Part shown: one piece after another, positions 18,582 to 26,673 of the stretch
Layout: every line of letters starts with the position of its first letter
Numbering within the stretch: the first letter of the stretch is position 1
Assembly (NCBI RefSeq): GCF_002234595.1
Contig: NZ_NMUL01000042.1
Coordinates: 124,001 to 188,000 of the forward strand
Origin: Amycolatopsis vastitatis
Lineage (GTDB): Bacteria; Actinomycetota; Actinomycetes; Mycobacteriales; Pseudonocardiaceae
DNA length: 64,000 nucleotides
Direction of reading: 5' to 3'
Notes under the pieces: model-generated
Databases searched by the model: none
What the model was told of the DNA's origin: nothing
Seen by the model: the letters and a program-made list of their open reading frames with translations, nothing else
Made by a program: the position numbers and the translations under genes

Positions 18582-18992
18582 ATGGCCCAGAAAGTCCTCG
18601 TCGAGACGCTCGACGACATCGACGGCACGCCCGCCGCCCGCACCATCCCGTTCGCCCTCGACGGCGTCACCTACGAGATCGACCTGTCCGAGGAAAACGC
18701 CGCCGCGCTGCGCGACGAACTGGCCCGGTACATCGGCGCCGCCCGTCGCACCGGCGGTCGCAAGGTCCGCGTCGCGACCGGCCAGCCGGCCACGACCGCG
18801 TCCGACCGCGAACGCAATCAGCAGATCCGGGCGTGGGCCAACGCGAACGGCTACGAGGTTTCCGAACGAGGACGCCTGGCTTCCGAAGTCATCGCCGCCT
18901 TCGAGCAGGCGCAGATCGCCGAAGCGGAAGAGCCGGTGAAGGCCGTGCGCAAGCGGGCTCCCCGCAAGAAGGCCGCCGCCGCGAAGAACTGA
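18582..18992 (+). CDS. lsr2: Lsr2 nucleoid-associated protein
   Basis: 136 residues, the actinobacterial H-NS analogue that bridges AT-rich DNA and silences acquired genes. The N-terminal dimerisation domain (MAQKVLVETLDDIDGTPAA, then TIPFALDGVTYEIDLSEENA) and C-terminal DNA-binding domain (NQQIRAWANANGYEVSERGR, with the RGR AT-hook-like element) are both intact. A 25-residue Lys/Ala/Arg-rich tail (RKRAPRKKAAAAKN) is longer than in M. tuberculosis Lsr2. ATG at 18582 has AAGGAG upstream; an earlier in-frame start at 18555 has no such support. Monocistronic, with its own terminator. Confidence 0.96.
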   Translation: MAQKVLVETLDDIDGTPAARTIPFALDGVTYEIDLSEENAAALRDELARYIGAARRTGGRKVRVATGQPATTASDRERNQQIRAWANANGYEVSERGRLASEVIAAFEQAQIAEAEEPVKAVRKRAPRKKAAAAKN

Positions 18993-19016
18993 CGACATCG
19001 GCCACGAACCAGCGAG

Positions 19017-19045
19017 GGCGACCCCTGTCGAAGGGGTCGCCTTTT
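19017..19045 (+). terminator. Intrinsic terminator of lsr2
   Basis: Perfect 9-bp stem GGCGACCCC / GGGGTCGCC with a 7-nt loop, followed by TTTT, 24 bp after the lsr2 stop codon. Confidence 0.9.
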
Positions 19046-19621
19046 CGCACGGTACCGGTGGATGATCATGCCTGGATCCAGGCTTCGCGCCCCGCGGCAT
19101 CACCGATGGCTGTGTCGTGATCCTCGGCGTCCGGTACGACCGGGAGTGATGTCCCGGTCGAGGGCCGTTCGTCCCTGAAGACCTGGGTCTTCGGGATTCC
19201 GGTGAACGCCGCCGAACGGCGTAACGCGCCGGGCCCACCGTCGACCCGAGCCGTTTCCGCGGCGCCCGCGATCCGTACCCCGGAGATTGGTGAGCCTGTC
19301 CGGCCGCGTGGCCGCCCCCGGAACAGGAGGCAATGGCCGTCGAAATCAGGAATCAGGCCGCCTCGGCCGATCTCCACCGCGAATCGGCGCGTATTGCCGC
19401 ACCGCTCACGAGCGGCCGTCCGAAAGCGGCTCGAAGACGGTTTTCGGCCGCATCCCCCGCCGAGGACCCGGACGCCCGCACGCCGGGGCGATGCCGGGAA
19501 GGGACGACGAGTAGCCTGGCCGAGTGCTCGACATGCGGAACATGGGGTGCCGGGAGCTGGGGGAACTCGTCTCGGCAACTACGTCGGCCAGTTCAAGCAG
19601 GCCATCGGCCAGGATGGCGCC
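19046..19621. other. Intergenic region, no supported gene
   Basis: About 575 bp between the lsr2 terminator and the phosphotransferase gene. ORFs on both strands have mixed codon bias and no recognisable domain. A 14-bp perfect palindrome, GCCTGGATCCAGGC, lies at 19070-19083. Nothing else stands out. Confidence 0.4.
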
Positions 19622-20527
19622 TTGAGCGGCATCCCCGATCTCGGTCCCCCGCCCGAGCGCGTCACCGTCCACGTCGGACAGGTGCGCCGCCTGATCGGCG
19701 ACCAGTTCCCGCGCTGGGCCGGTCTCCCGGTCCGGCCCGTGGCCCGGGGCGGGTGGGACAACTTCACCTTCCACCTCGGCGACACGATGGTGGCGCGGCT
19801 GCCCAGCGCGGCCGAGTACGCCTTGGCGGTCGGCAAGGAACAGCGGTGGCTTCCCGTGCTCGCTCCCCAGTTGCCGCTCCCCGTCCCCGTGCCGCTGGCC
19901 CAGGGGCATCCGGGCATGGACTATCCGTTCTCGTGGTCGGTCAACCCGTGGCTTCCCGGCGAACCCGCGAGCATCGAGCGGATTCCGGACCCCGTCCCCT
20001 TCGCCCTCGACCTGGCCGGGTTCGTGGCCGCCTTGCGAAGCGTCGACACCGACGGCGCTCCCCGGCCGGGTAAGCACAACTGGTTCCGCGGCGCCACCCT
20101 GCGCACCTACGAGGGGCAGGCCGGGCGCGCGCTCGCGGCACTGGACGGTCACCTCGACGTCGGCCTGGCCGACGGGATCTGGCAGGCCGCGCTGGCCGCG
20201 CTGTGGGACGGTGCGGACGTCTGGTTCCACGGCGACCTCGCCCCGGGCAACCTCCTGCTCGACGGCGGGAAGCTGGCGGCCGTCATCGACTTCGGGACCT
20301 GCGGGGTCGGCGACCCGTCGTGCGACCTGGCCATCGCGTGGACGCTCCTGACCGCCGACGGACGGCAGGCGTTCCGCGAGCGTTTGGCCATCGACGAGGC
20401 GGCCTGGGCGCGCGGACGCGGCTGGGCCCTGTGGAAGACGCTCGTCGCGTGCGCCCAGACCGTGGGCCGGACCGACGAGGAGGCCGCGAACGCGCGCCGC
20501 GTCCTCGGCGAGATCTTCTCCGGCTAA
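19622..20527 (+). CDS. Aminoglycoside phosphotransferase-family (APH) kinase
   Basis: 301-residue protein with the eukaryotic-kinase-like APH fold: GGWDNFTFHLGDTMVARLP in the N-lobe, catalytic loop WFHGDLAPGNLLLD near residue 203, metal-binding VIDFGTCGVGDP near 223. TTG at 19622 is the best start, with AGGAT upstream; no ATG fits the homologous N-terminus (VTVHVGQVRRLIGDQFPRW). Such proteins phosphorylate hydroxyls of antibiotics or metabolites; the relatives it most resembles are general phosphotransferases rather than proven resistance enzymes. No pathway partner is adjacent. Confidence 0.85.
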   Translation: MSGIPDLGPPPERVTVHVGQVRRLIGDQFPRWAGLPVRPVARGGWDNFTFHLGDTMVARLPSAAEYALAVGKEQRWLPVLAPQLPLPVPVPLAQGHPGMDYPFSWSVNPWLPGEPASIERIPDPVPFALDLAGFVAALRSVDTDGAPRPGKHNWFRGATLRTYEGQAGRALAALDGHLDVGLADGIWQAALAALWDGADVWFHGDLAPGNLLLDGGKLAAVIDFGTCGVGDPSCDLAIAWTLLTADGRQAFRERLAIDEAAWARGRGWALWKTLVACAQTVGRTDEEAANARRVLGEIFSG

Positions 20528-20530
20528 CGG

Positions 20531-20776
20531 TCACCCACCGCCGTGCGTCTTCCGGCCCGGCGTCCCGGACACCGCACGAGCGGTTCTCCGGCTCCAGACC
20601 GCGGCGACGACCGCCGGCAGCAGGACCGCGGGCAGGCCGCCGAGGAGCCAAGCGTCGACCTTCGCCACCGAGACGTCCGAGGGATGACCCGACGTGCCGG
20701 TGTGGGCCAGCACCAGAACGTCGCGGGGCGCGGAGCTCCAGGTCCCGTCGCGGGATTCGTCCCCCGGACCGCCCAC
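20531..20776 (-). CDS. Small single-pass membrane protein
   Basis: 81-residue ORF with nearly 90% G/C-ending codons. Start GTG 20776, with no clear ribosome binding site, so the start is uncertain. One hydrophobic segment at about 43-60 (AWLLGGLPAVLLPAVVAAVW) is followed by a basic tail (SRRTARAVSG...GRKTHGGG), predicting the C-terminus inside. It diverges from a TetR gene across a 105-bp region with a palindrome touching its start, and converges on the APH gene (3 bp between stops). No family recognised. Confidence 0.55.
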   Translation of the reverse strand: MGGPGDESRDGTWSSAPRDVLVLAHTGTSGHPSDVSVAKVDAWLLGGLPAVLLPAVVAAVWSRRTARAVSGTPGRKTHGGG

Positions 20777-20825
20777 TTAGCGGCCGCTTACAATGGTCCC
20801 GGTCGGGGTCACAGTCGGGGTCACG
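20777..20825. promoter_or_regulatory. Divergent promoter with palindrome and 12-bp tandem repeat
   Basis: AGCGGCCGCT (10-bp palindrome, 20779-20788) abuts the start of the small membrane protein and a TACAAT -10-like hexamer for the TetR gene (20789-20794). It is followed by a tandem direct repeat, GTCGGGGTCACA then GTCGGGGTCACG (20802-20825). Position suggests control of both genes by the TetR protein. Confidence 0.45.
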
Positions 20826-20881
20826 ATCGGGCAGGCCGTCGTGCCCGGCCCGCGGGCGATGCGATCTGGGAGGATCACCGG

Positions 20882-21511
20882 ATGACGATGTCGCTGTCGG
20901 CCGAACTGTGGCCGGACGTGCAGCCCGAGACCGCGCGCCGTCTGATGCTGGCCGGGGTGGAAGCCTTCGCCAAGCGCGGCTACCACGCCACCACCACGCG
21001 GGACATCGCCGGCGCCGCGGGGATGTCCCCGGCCGCGCTCTACGTGCACTTCCCCTCCAAGGCCGCCCTGCTGTTCGCGATCAGCCGGTACGGCCACGAG
21101 CAGACCCTCGCGCTGGTCGAAAACGTCGTCGCCAAGGAAGCCGACCCCGTCGAGCGGATCCGGCTGATCGTCGAGGACTTCGTGGCCTGGCACGCGCGGC
21201 GCCACACCGTGGCCCGCGTCGTCCAGTACGAGCTGCAGGCACTGCCCGAGGAGGAGTTCGAAGTGGTCGCGCAGCTGCGGCGCCGGATCGAGCGGATCGT
21301 GCGCGAGGTGATCGCCGAGGGCGTCGCGGCCGGCGTGTTCGCGGTGTCCGACCCGCACATCTCGGCCCGGGCCGTGCTCTCCCTCGGCGTCGACGTCGCC
21401 CGCTGGTACAGCGACCGCGCGCGGCAGACGCCGACCGCGCTGGGCAAGGAATACGGCGGCCTGGTGCTGCGCATGCTCGGCGTCACACCTGAGACCCCCG
21501 TCACAGACTAA
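20882..21511 (+). CDS. TetR family transcriptional regulator
   Basis: 209 residues. ATG 20882 follows GGGAGG. The N-terminal HTH reads YHATTTRDIAGAAGMSPAALYVHFPSK, a standard TetR recognition helix (YVHF). The C-terminal domain (VARVVQYELQALPEEEFEVV) resembles the TetR_C_33/KstR2-like group linked to lipid or steroid-CoA metabolism, which I give only as a hint. Possible targets are its divergent membrane-protein neighbour and itself. Confidence 0.9.
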   Translation: MTMSLSAELWPDVQPETARRLMLAGVEAFAKRGYHATTTRDIAGAAGMSPAALYVHFPSKAALLFAISRYGHEQTLALVENVVAKEADPVERIRLIVEDFVAWHARRHTVARVVQYELQALPEEEFEVVAQLRRRIERIVREVIAEGVAAGVFAVSDPHISARAVLSLGVDVARWYSDRARQTPTALGKEYGGLVLRMLGVTPETPVTD

Positions 21512-21569
21512 GCAGTCGTTCAAGTCCGCCCGCAGTAGCGGACAATCCCTGTCCGCTACTCGTGCCACA

Positions 21570-22664
21570 GTGGTCCCCGTGCCGAACCACACCGTCCTGA
21601 GCACGCGGGCGCTGAACCGCGCCACCCTCGCCCGGCAGCTGCTGCTCGACCGCGCCGGCCTCTCCGTGCACGACGCCGTCGCGCACCTGTGCGGCCTGCA
21701 GGCGCAGGAACCGCAGGAGCCGTTCACCGGACTGTGGTCGCGGTTGCGCTCGTTCGACCCGGCGGCGTTGTCGGACCTGCTGACCGGGCGGCGCGTGGTG
21801 CGGACCCACCTCATGCGCCGGACCGTCCACCTGCTCACCGCCGACGACGTCCTGGTGTGGCGCGCCCGGTTCGACACCATGCTGCGCCAGCGTGTCCTGG
21901 GCACCTACCGCCGTGAGCTCGACGGAGTGGATTTGGACGCGCTCGCGGCGGCGGGCCGGGCGGTGCTGGCCGACGGCGAGCCGCGCTCGATGGGCGAACT
22001 CGCGCGGGCGGTCGCCGGACGCTGGCCCGAGCCGGGGCCGCGGCCGCTCGGCGAGATGCTGATCGCCGCGCTGATCCCGACGGTCCAGCTGCCGCCGCGC
22101 GGGGTGTGGCGCACCAAAGCGGGGGTGCGCAACCTTCCCCTCGCCGCGTGGCTGGGCCGCGACGCCGACCCGCTCGACCCGGACGACCGGCCGCTCGTGC
22201 GGCGCTACCTGGCCGCGTTCGGTCCGGCGGCCTCGGCCGACCTCCGGGCGTGGTGCGGGCTGGCCGGGCTCCCGGCGGCGGTGAAGGCACTGCGCGACGA
22301 GCTGGCGGTCTTCCGCGACGAGCGCGGCCGCGAGCTCCTCGACCTGCCGGACGCGCCGCGGCCCGATCCGGACACCCCGGTGCCGGTGCGGTTCCTGCCG
22401 GCGTTCGACAACGCGATCCTCGGCTACGACGACCGCAGCCGCATCATCGACGACACCCACCGCGGGCTCTCGGTGGCGGGCGAACGGGTGGTGCTGGTGG
22501 ACGGCTGCGTCTCCGCCACCTGGACGGTGGACGCCGGAACCGTGGCCGTCACACCGTTGCGACGCCTGTCGCGGACCGAACGGGCCGATGTCGCCGAGGA
22601 AGGCCAGGCGCTGGCGTCGTTCCTCTCCGACGGCGAAAGCGATCAGCTGCGCATCGCCGGCTAG
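21570..22664 (+). CDS. Winged-helix DNA-binding domain protein (YcaQ/HTH_42-like)
   Basis: 364 residues of the actinobacterial winged-helix DNA-binding family: VLSTRALNRATLARQLLL, AHLCGLQAQEPQEPFTGLWSR, RTHLMRRTVHLLTADDVLVW, FLPAFDNAILGYDDRSRI. Relatives include the YcaQ/AlkX DNA glycosylase clan that repairs crosslinks; the catalytic QxQ-type motif is represented by GLQAQEP, so a DNA-repair role is possible but unproven. Start GTG 21570 or 21579, neither with a strong ribosome binding site. Its stop codon shares the CTAG sequence with the stop of the convergent WYL gene. Confidence 0.85.
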   Translation: MVPVPNHTVLSTRALNRATLARQLLLDRAGLSVHDAVAHLCGLQAQEPQEPFTGLWSRLRSFDPAALSDLLTGRRVVRTHLMRRTVHLLTADDVLVWRARFDTMLRQRVLGTYRRELDGVDLDALAAAGRAVLADGEPRSMGELARAVAGRWPEPGPRPLGEMLIAALIPTVQLPPRGVWRTKAGVRNLPLAAWLGRDADPLDPDDRPLVRRYLAAFGPAASADLRAWCGLAGLPAAVKALRDELAVFRDERGRELLDLPDAPRPDPDTPVPVRFLPAFDNAILGYDDRSRIIDDTHRGLSVAGERVVLVDGCVSATWTVDAGTVAVTPLRRLSRTERADVAEEGQALASFLSDGESDQLRIAG

Positions 22665-23617
22665 CCGACCGCCCGGGCGAACCGGTCGGCGACCTCCCGC
22701 AGCCGCTCGACCAGCCCCGGCGGCGCTTCCTCGATCACGAAGTCGAAGCCCCACTGGGCCAGGTAGTACGGCACGGTGTCGAGGGTGTTCGCCCCGGTCC
22801 GCACCCGGCAGCTGTGTTCGTCGACGGCCTCGACCACCCCGCTGGTGGGCGGGATGCGCCGCGCCAGCACCTCCGCCGGCGCGGCCACCCGCAGCACGAA
22901 CTGGTGCGGGTAGGGCGCCGTCGAGATCTGGCGCGAGACGTAGGCGGCGAGGTCCTCGGCAGGGGGCTCGCGCGGGGTGAACCGGAAGCTCGTCACCGGC
23001 ACCTCCGCGATCCGGTCGACGCGGAAGGTGCGCCAGCCGGCGCGGTCGAGGTCGAAGGCGACCAGGTACCAGCGCCGGCCGGTGTGGACCAGTCGCAGCG
23101 GCTCGACCGAGCGCTGCGTCCGCGTGCCGTCGCGGTCGCCGTAGCCGAACCGCAGCCGCTCGTGGTCACGGCAGGCCGCGGCGATCGTGGTCAGCACCTC
23201 CGCGTCGACCGTCGGACCGGCGCCGGGCAGCGAGAGCGTCGCCGCGTGCAGTGCGCCGACCCGCGGCCGCAGCCGGGCGGGCAGTACCTGCTCCAGCTTC
23301 GCCAGCGCGCGCACCGACGTCTCCTCGATACCGCTGACCGTGCCGCTCGCCGCCGTGCGCAGGCCGACCGCGACCGCGACGGCCTCGTCGTCGTCGAGCA
23401 GCAGCGGCGGCAGCGCGGCGCCCGCGCCGAGGCGGTAGCCGCCGGCCACACCGGGGGTGGCGTGCACCGGGTAGCCGAGGGAGCGCAGGCGCTCGACGTC
23501 CCGGCGGATCGTGCGGACGTCGACCTCGAGCCGCGACGCGAGGTCGGCGCCCGGCCAGTCGCGCCGCGCCTGCAGCAGGGAGAGCAGCCTGAGCAGGCGT
23601 TCCGAAGTCCCGTACAT
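22661..23617 (-). CDS. YafY/WYL-domain transcriptional regulator
   Basis: 318 residues from ATG 23617 (MYGTSERLLRLLSLLQARRDW), the usual YafY start; ATG 23638 is a longer alternative. N-terminal DeoR-type HTH (LASRLEVDVRTIRRDVERLRSLGYPV), central WYL domain (LRLVHTGRRWYLVAFDLDRAGWRTFRVDRI) and a C-terminal WCX extension. WYL domains sense nucleic-acid-related or small ligands. It diverges with 110 bp from the cytosine deaminase/oxygenase pair, which it probably controls. Confidence 0.92.
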   Translation of the reverse strand: MYGTSERLLRLLSLLQARRDWPGADLASRLEVDVRTIRRDVERLRSLGYPVHATPGVAGGYRLGAGAALPPLLLDDDEAVAVAVGLRTAASGTVSGIEETSVRALAKLEQVLPARLRPRVGALHAATLSLPGAGPTVDAEVLTTIAAACRDHERLRFGYGDRDGTRTQRSVEPLRLVHTGRRWYLVAFDLDRAGWRTFRVDRIAEVPVTSFRFTPREPPAEDLAAYVSRQISTAPYPHQFVLRVAAPAEVLARRIPPTSGVVEAVDEHSCRVRTGANTLDTVPYYLAQWGFDFVIEEAPPGLVERLREVADRFARAVG

Positions 23618-23727
23618 GCCACGCAGTGTGCCAGACATCGAGGACAGTTCCGGTCCGCGATTCGCCGGATCGTGCCGCCGCGCGGGCGAACACTTGCCAC
23701 GGACCTCGCCGGGCGAAAGAGTGACGC

Positions 23728-24186
23728 ATGCCGTTCGATCCGCACACCCTGCTCGCCGTCGCTCGTGAAGAAGCCGAGCTGGGCAAGGCCGAGGGCGGCG
23801 TGCCGATCGGGGCCGCGCTGTTCGACACCACGGGCACGCTGCTGGGCCGTGGGCACAACCGGCGCGTGCAGGACGGCGACCCGTCGATGCACGCCGAGAC
23901 CGCGGCGTTCCGCAACGCCGGCCGCCGCCCGCACTACCGCGACACGATCATGGTCACCACGCTCTCGCCGTGCTGGTACTGCTCCGGGCTCGTCCGTCAG
24001 TTCGGGATCGGGCGCGTCGTCATCGGCGAGGCGGAGACCTTCCACGGCGGGCACGACTGGCTCGCCGGGCTCGGCGTGGAGATCACCTTGCTCGACGATC
24101 CCGCCTGCACCGCGCTGATGACGGAGTTCATCGCCGCGCGCCCGGACCTGTGGTTCGAGGACATCGGGGTCGAAAAGTCCGAATAG
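23728..24186 (+). CDS. Cytosine deaminase, yeast Fcy1 type
   Basis: 152 residues of the CDA/zinc deaminase fold. Zn-binding and catalytic residues are visible: H55 and E57 in SMHAETAAF, C82 and C85 in LSPCWYCSG. The C-terminus RPDLWFEDIGV closely follows the yeast cytosine deaminase ending (WFEDIGE), whose Asp contacts the base, and GVPIGAALF plus RGHNRRVQDGDPSMHAE fit the same enzyme. It should convert cytosine (or a 5-substituted analogue) to uracil plus ammonia. This is the fungal-type small deaminase, not the TIM-barrel CodA usual in bacteria. It is followed after 26 bp by an oxygenase gene, likely one operon. Confidence 0.87.
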   Translation: MPFDPHTLLAVAREEAELGKAEGGVPIGAALFDTTGTLLGRGHNRRVQDGDPSMHAETAAFRNAGRRPHYRDTIMVTTLSPCWYCSGLVRQFGIGRVVIGEAETFHGGHDWLAGLGVEITLLDDPACTALMTEFIAARPDLWFEDIGVEKSE

Positions 24187-24212
24187 GACACCTGTTTCGG
24201 GGAGGAACCTGC

Positions 24213-25175
24213 ATGCCGTCATCCGTTCCGCTCGTGGACCTTTCGCCGTGGTTCGCGGGCACGTCCGAGGGCCGCGCCGAGGTCGCGGCCCGGATCGACG
24301 CCGCGCTGCGGGAGTCCGGCTTCCTGCTGGTCACCGGGCACGGCGTCCCGGACGACCTGCGCACCCGGACGCGTGAGCTGGCGCGGGAGTTCTTCGCGCT
24401 GCCCGAGGACGTCAAGCAGCGTTACGCCGTCACCGTCGGCGGCCGCGGCTGGCTGCCGCCGGGTGTGGAGGCCAACGGCTACGCCGAGGGCACCGAGACC
24501 CCGCCGGACCTGAAGGAGTCCTACTCCGCGGGCGCGGACACCCGCACCGGCGTCGCCGACGTCGACGGGTTCTGGTTCCAGCCCAACGTCTGGCCGGACG
24601 AGATACCCGGCTTCGGCGAGACGGCGACGGAGTACATGCGCCGCATGCGGGCGCTGTCGGACCACCTGCTGGAGATCTTCGCCGCGGCGCTGGGGCTCGC
24701 GGAAAGCCACTTCACGCGGCACACCGTGCACCCGACGTACACGTTCAACATCAACTGGTACCCGCCGATGAGCCGGGTCGGCGCCCCGGAGCCGGACCAG
24801 TTCCGCATCGGCCCGCACACCGACTTCGGCACGGTGACGGTGCTCGACCGCCAGGCGGGGGTCGGCGGCCTGCAGGTCTGCACGGCCGAGGGCGAGTGGC
24901 AGGACGCGCCGTTCCACCCGGAGGCCCTCACGGTGAACATCGGCGACCTGATGGCCCGCTGGACGGGCGACCGCTGGCGCTCGACGCGCCACCGCGTCCT
25001 CCCGCCTTCGACGACGGCCCCGGACGAGGACCTCGTGTCGCTGATCTTCTTCTACGAAACCGACCACGACGCCCGGATCACGTCACTGGCCCCGCCGCTC
25101 GGCAACCGCGTCTATCCCGAGGTGATCGCGGCGGACTACCTGCGGGAGAAGCTCAACGCGATCACGATGAGCTGA
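24213..25175 (+). CDS. Isopenicillin N synthase-family Fe(II) oxygenase, possibly pyrimidine-modifying
   Basis: 320 residues; ATG 24213 follows GGGGAGG. N-terminal DIOX_N domain (VPLVDLSPWF, GFLLVTGHGVPDD, FFALPEDVKQRY) and double-stranded beta-helix with Fe ligands H202, D204 (GPHTDFG) and H260 (STRHRVLPP). The Arg-x-Ser that normally holds the 2-oxoglutarate or substrate carboxylate reads L274-V-S276, so the Arg is absent at the usual place and cosubstrate binding may differ. The family includes fungal thymine 7-hydroxylase. Coupling to a cytosine deaminase suggests oxidation of a 5-substituted pyrimidine, which is an inference from context. Confidence 0.85.
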   Translation: MPSSVPLVDLSPWFAGTSEGRAEVAARIDAALRESGFLLVTGHGVPDDLRTRTRELAREFFALPEDVKQRYAVTVGGRGWLPPGVEANGYAEGTETPPDLKESYSAGADTRTGVADVDGFWFQPNVWPDEIPGFGETATEYMRRMRALSDHLLEIFAAALGLAESHFTRHTVHPTYTFNINWYPPMSRVGAPEPDQFRIGPHTDFGTVTVLDRQAGVGGLQVCTAEGEWQDAPFHPEALTVNIGDLMARWTGDRWRSTRHRVLPPSTTAPDEDLVSLIFFYETDHDARITSLAPPLGNRVYPEVIAADYLREKLNAITMS

Positions 25176-25179
25176 CGCC

Positions 25180-26454
25180 TCACGACTCCGGTTCGGCGCA
25201 CACCGTCCGGTTGCGGCCCGCCGCCTTCGCCCGCAGCAACGCCGTCTCCGCGGCCACCAGCGCGTCCGCGAGCAGCAGCCCATCCGCGCAGCCCGCGACG
25301 CCGATCGACACCGTCACGCCGACGAACTGGGGTCCGTCGCCCGAGGCCTTCAACGCCACCAGCGTCGAGGCGATCCGCAGGCGGATCCGCTCGGCGATCG
25401 CCATCGCGTCGAACGGGCCGGTGCCGGGCAGGAGCACCGCGAACTCTTCGCCGCCCGACCGGCCCACGAGATCCGCGGCCCGGACCTCGTCGCGCAGCGT
25501 GCCCGCGACAGCGCGCAGGACGGCGTCGCCGATGCGGGCGCCGTAGCGGTCGTTGAGCTGGCGGAAGTGGTCGAGGTCGAGGAGCAGCACAGCCGCGCCG
25601 GGGCCGTGCCTGCCGAGCCGGTCCAGCCGGGCCTCGGCGGCGCCACGCCACGACGCGGCGGTCAGCACGCCGGTGCCGGGGTCGAGGGTGACGTGGTCGC
25701 GGCGGCCGGCGCCGAGGCCGCCGCGGTGCAGCACGACGGTGGCGCCGCCCAGCAGCGGCACGAGCAGCGGCGCCGCTCCGGCGGCCCAGGCGAGCGGCAG
25801 GCCGAACGCGGTCATCGCGGCGTCGAAGGCGTATCCCGCCGCGGCCTCGCGCGGACGGCGGGGGCCGTCGGCGGCGGTCACCAGCGCGGCGTTCACCGCG
25901 AGGAACACCAGCCCGGCGACGGCGAGCAGGGCGACGGTGCGGGCGTCGAGGACTTCGCCGAGCGGCCGGACGCCGGTCGCGGTGAGGAAGGCTCCGGCGA
26001 CGAGACCGGCCAGCGCCGTCGCCGCGGCCCCGAACACCTGCCGGTACACGGGTTTTCTGCGGACCCGGCACCACTGGTGCACCGCGGAGAGCACGACCAG
26101 CCCGACGGCGAGCCCGGGCCGGAGGACGAGCACGCCCGCGAAGATCCACGGGGTGTCGACGCCGGGGCCGAGGAGGGTGTCCTCGCGGTGGCGTTCCACC
26201 GGCCGCGCCAGCTCGGCCGACACCAGCATCCCGCCCAGGAGCAGCGCGAACGGCACCAGCATCGCGGCCAGCGGCGGGTACCGGAGGGCGGCGAGCACGA
26301 CGGCGGAGACGGCGAGGACGTCGATCAGGAGGAGGTAGCAGACCTGGCCGCGGCGCGGCAGCCGCCACAGCGCCCAGCGGGCCAGGACGACGGCGGGCAG
26401 GAACCGGCCCGGGCGGCGTTCCCCGCCGGCGGCGACCGTGGAATCCCCCACCAT
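25180..26454 (-). CDS. Membrane-bound diguanylate cyclase (GGDEF)
   Basis: 424 residues. The N-terminal 250 residues hold about 6-8 hydrophobic helices (CYLLLIDVLAVSAVVLAAL, MLVPFALLLGGMLV, ALLAVAGLVFLAVNAALV), a probable membrane sensor. The C-terminal GGDEF domain (about 255-420) has active-site SGGEEF, metal Asp in LLLDLDHFRQLND, and an RxxD inhibitory site (RAAD) five residues before GGEEF. It should make c-di-GMP from two GTP with product feedback. Stop lies 4 bp from the convergent oxygenase stop. Confidence 0.92.
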   Translation of the reverse strand: MVGDSTVAAGGERRPGRFLPAVVLARWALWRLPRRGQVCYLLLIDVLAVSAVVLAALRYPPLAAMLVPFALLLGGMLVSAELARPVERHREDTLLGPGVDTPWIFAGVLVLRPGLAVGLVVLSAVHQWCRVRRKPVYRQVFGAAATALAGLVAGAFLTATGVRPLGEVLDARTVALLAVAGLVFLAVNAALVTAADGPRRPREAAAGYAFDAAMTAFGLPLAWAAGAAPLLVPLLGGATVVLHRGGLGAGRRDHVTLDPGTGVLTAASWRGAAEARLDRLGRHGPGAAVLLLDLDHFRQLNDRYGARIGDAVLRAVAGTLRDEVRAADLVGRSGGEEFAVLLPGTGPFDAMAIAERIRLRIASTLVALKASGDGPQFVGVTVSIGVAGCADGLLLADALVAAETALLRAKAAGRNRTVCAEPES

Positions 26455-26560
26455 TTCGGCAAAGTAGCCGGTATACGGGTTCCTGTCACTCCGCCTTCAG
26501 GGGAATTTCACATCGCGGCGAACCGGGGGCACCGTGGGTCATTTTCCGACCGAAGAAGGG

Positions 26561-26588
26561 TTGACACCCAATATTGGTCTAGTCCACT
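26561..26588 (+). promoter_or_regulatory. Chitinase promoter: TTGACA box and DasR-type operator (dre)
   Basis: TTGACA at 26561-26566 is followed by ATTGGTCTAGTCCACT at 26573-26588, which matches the Streptomyces DasR consensus ACTGGTCTAGACCACT at 14 of 16 positions (consensus from memory). DasR is the GntR repressor of chitin and N-acetylglucosamine genes, released by glucosamine-6-phosphate. The site lies where it would overlap the promoter core, 85 bp before the chitinase ATG. Confidence 0.8.
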
Positions 26589-26673
26589 GTGTGGTGGCAC
26601 ACAGCACTCCTCCCGGGTTGATCCCGCCGCCTCAAACCGGAGGTGCTCCACCCTGCACGTCTGGAGGACCCCC

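Noticed and set aside
19066..19578. Minus ORF of 170 codons in the lsr2-APH gap
   Set aside because: Mixed third-base bias and no recognisable domain; tail is suggestive but unsupported.
25567..26673. Long 5' extension of the chitinase ORF
   Set aside because: It crosses the diguanylate cyclase in antisense; signal peptide and ribosome binding site fix the start at 26674.
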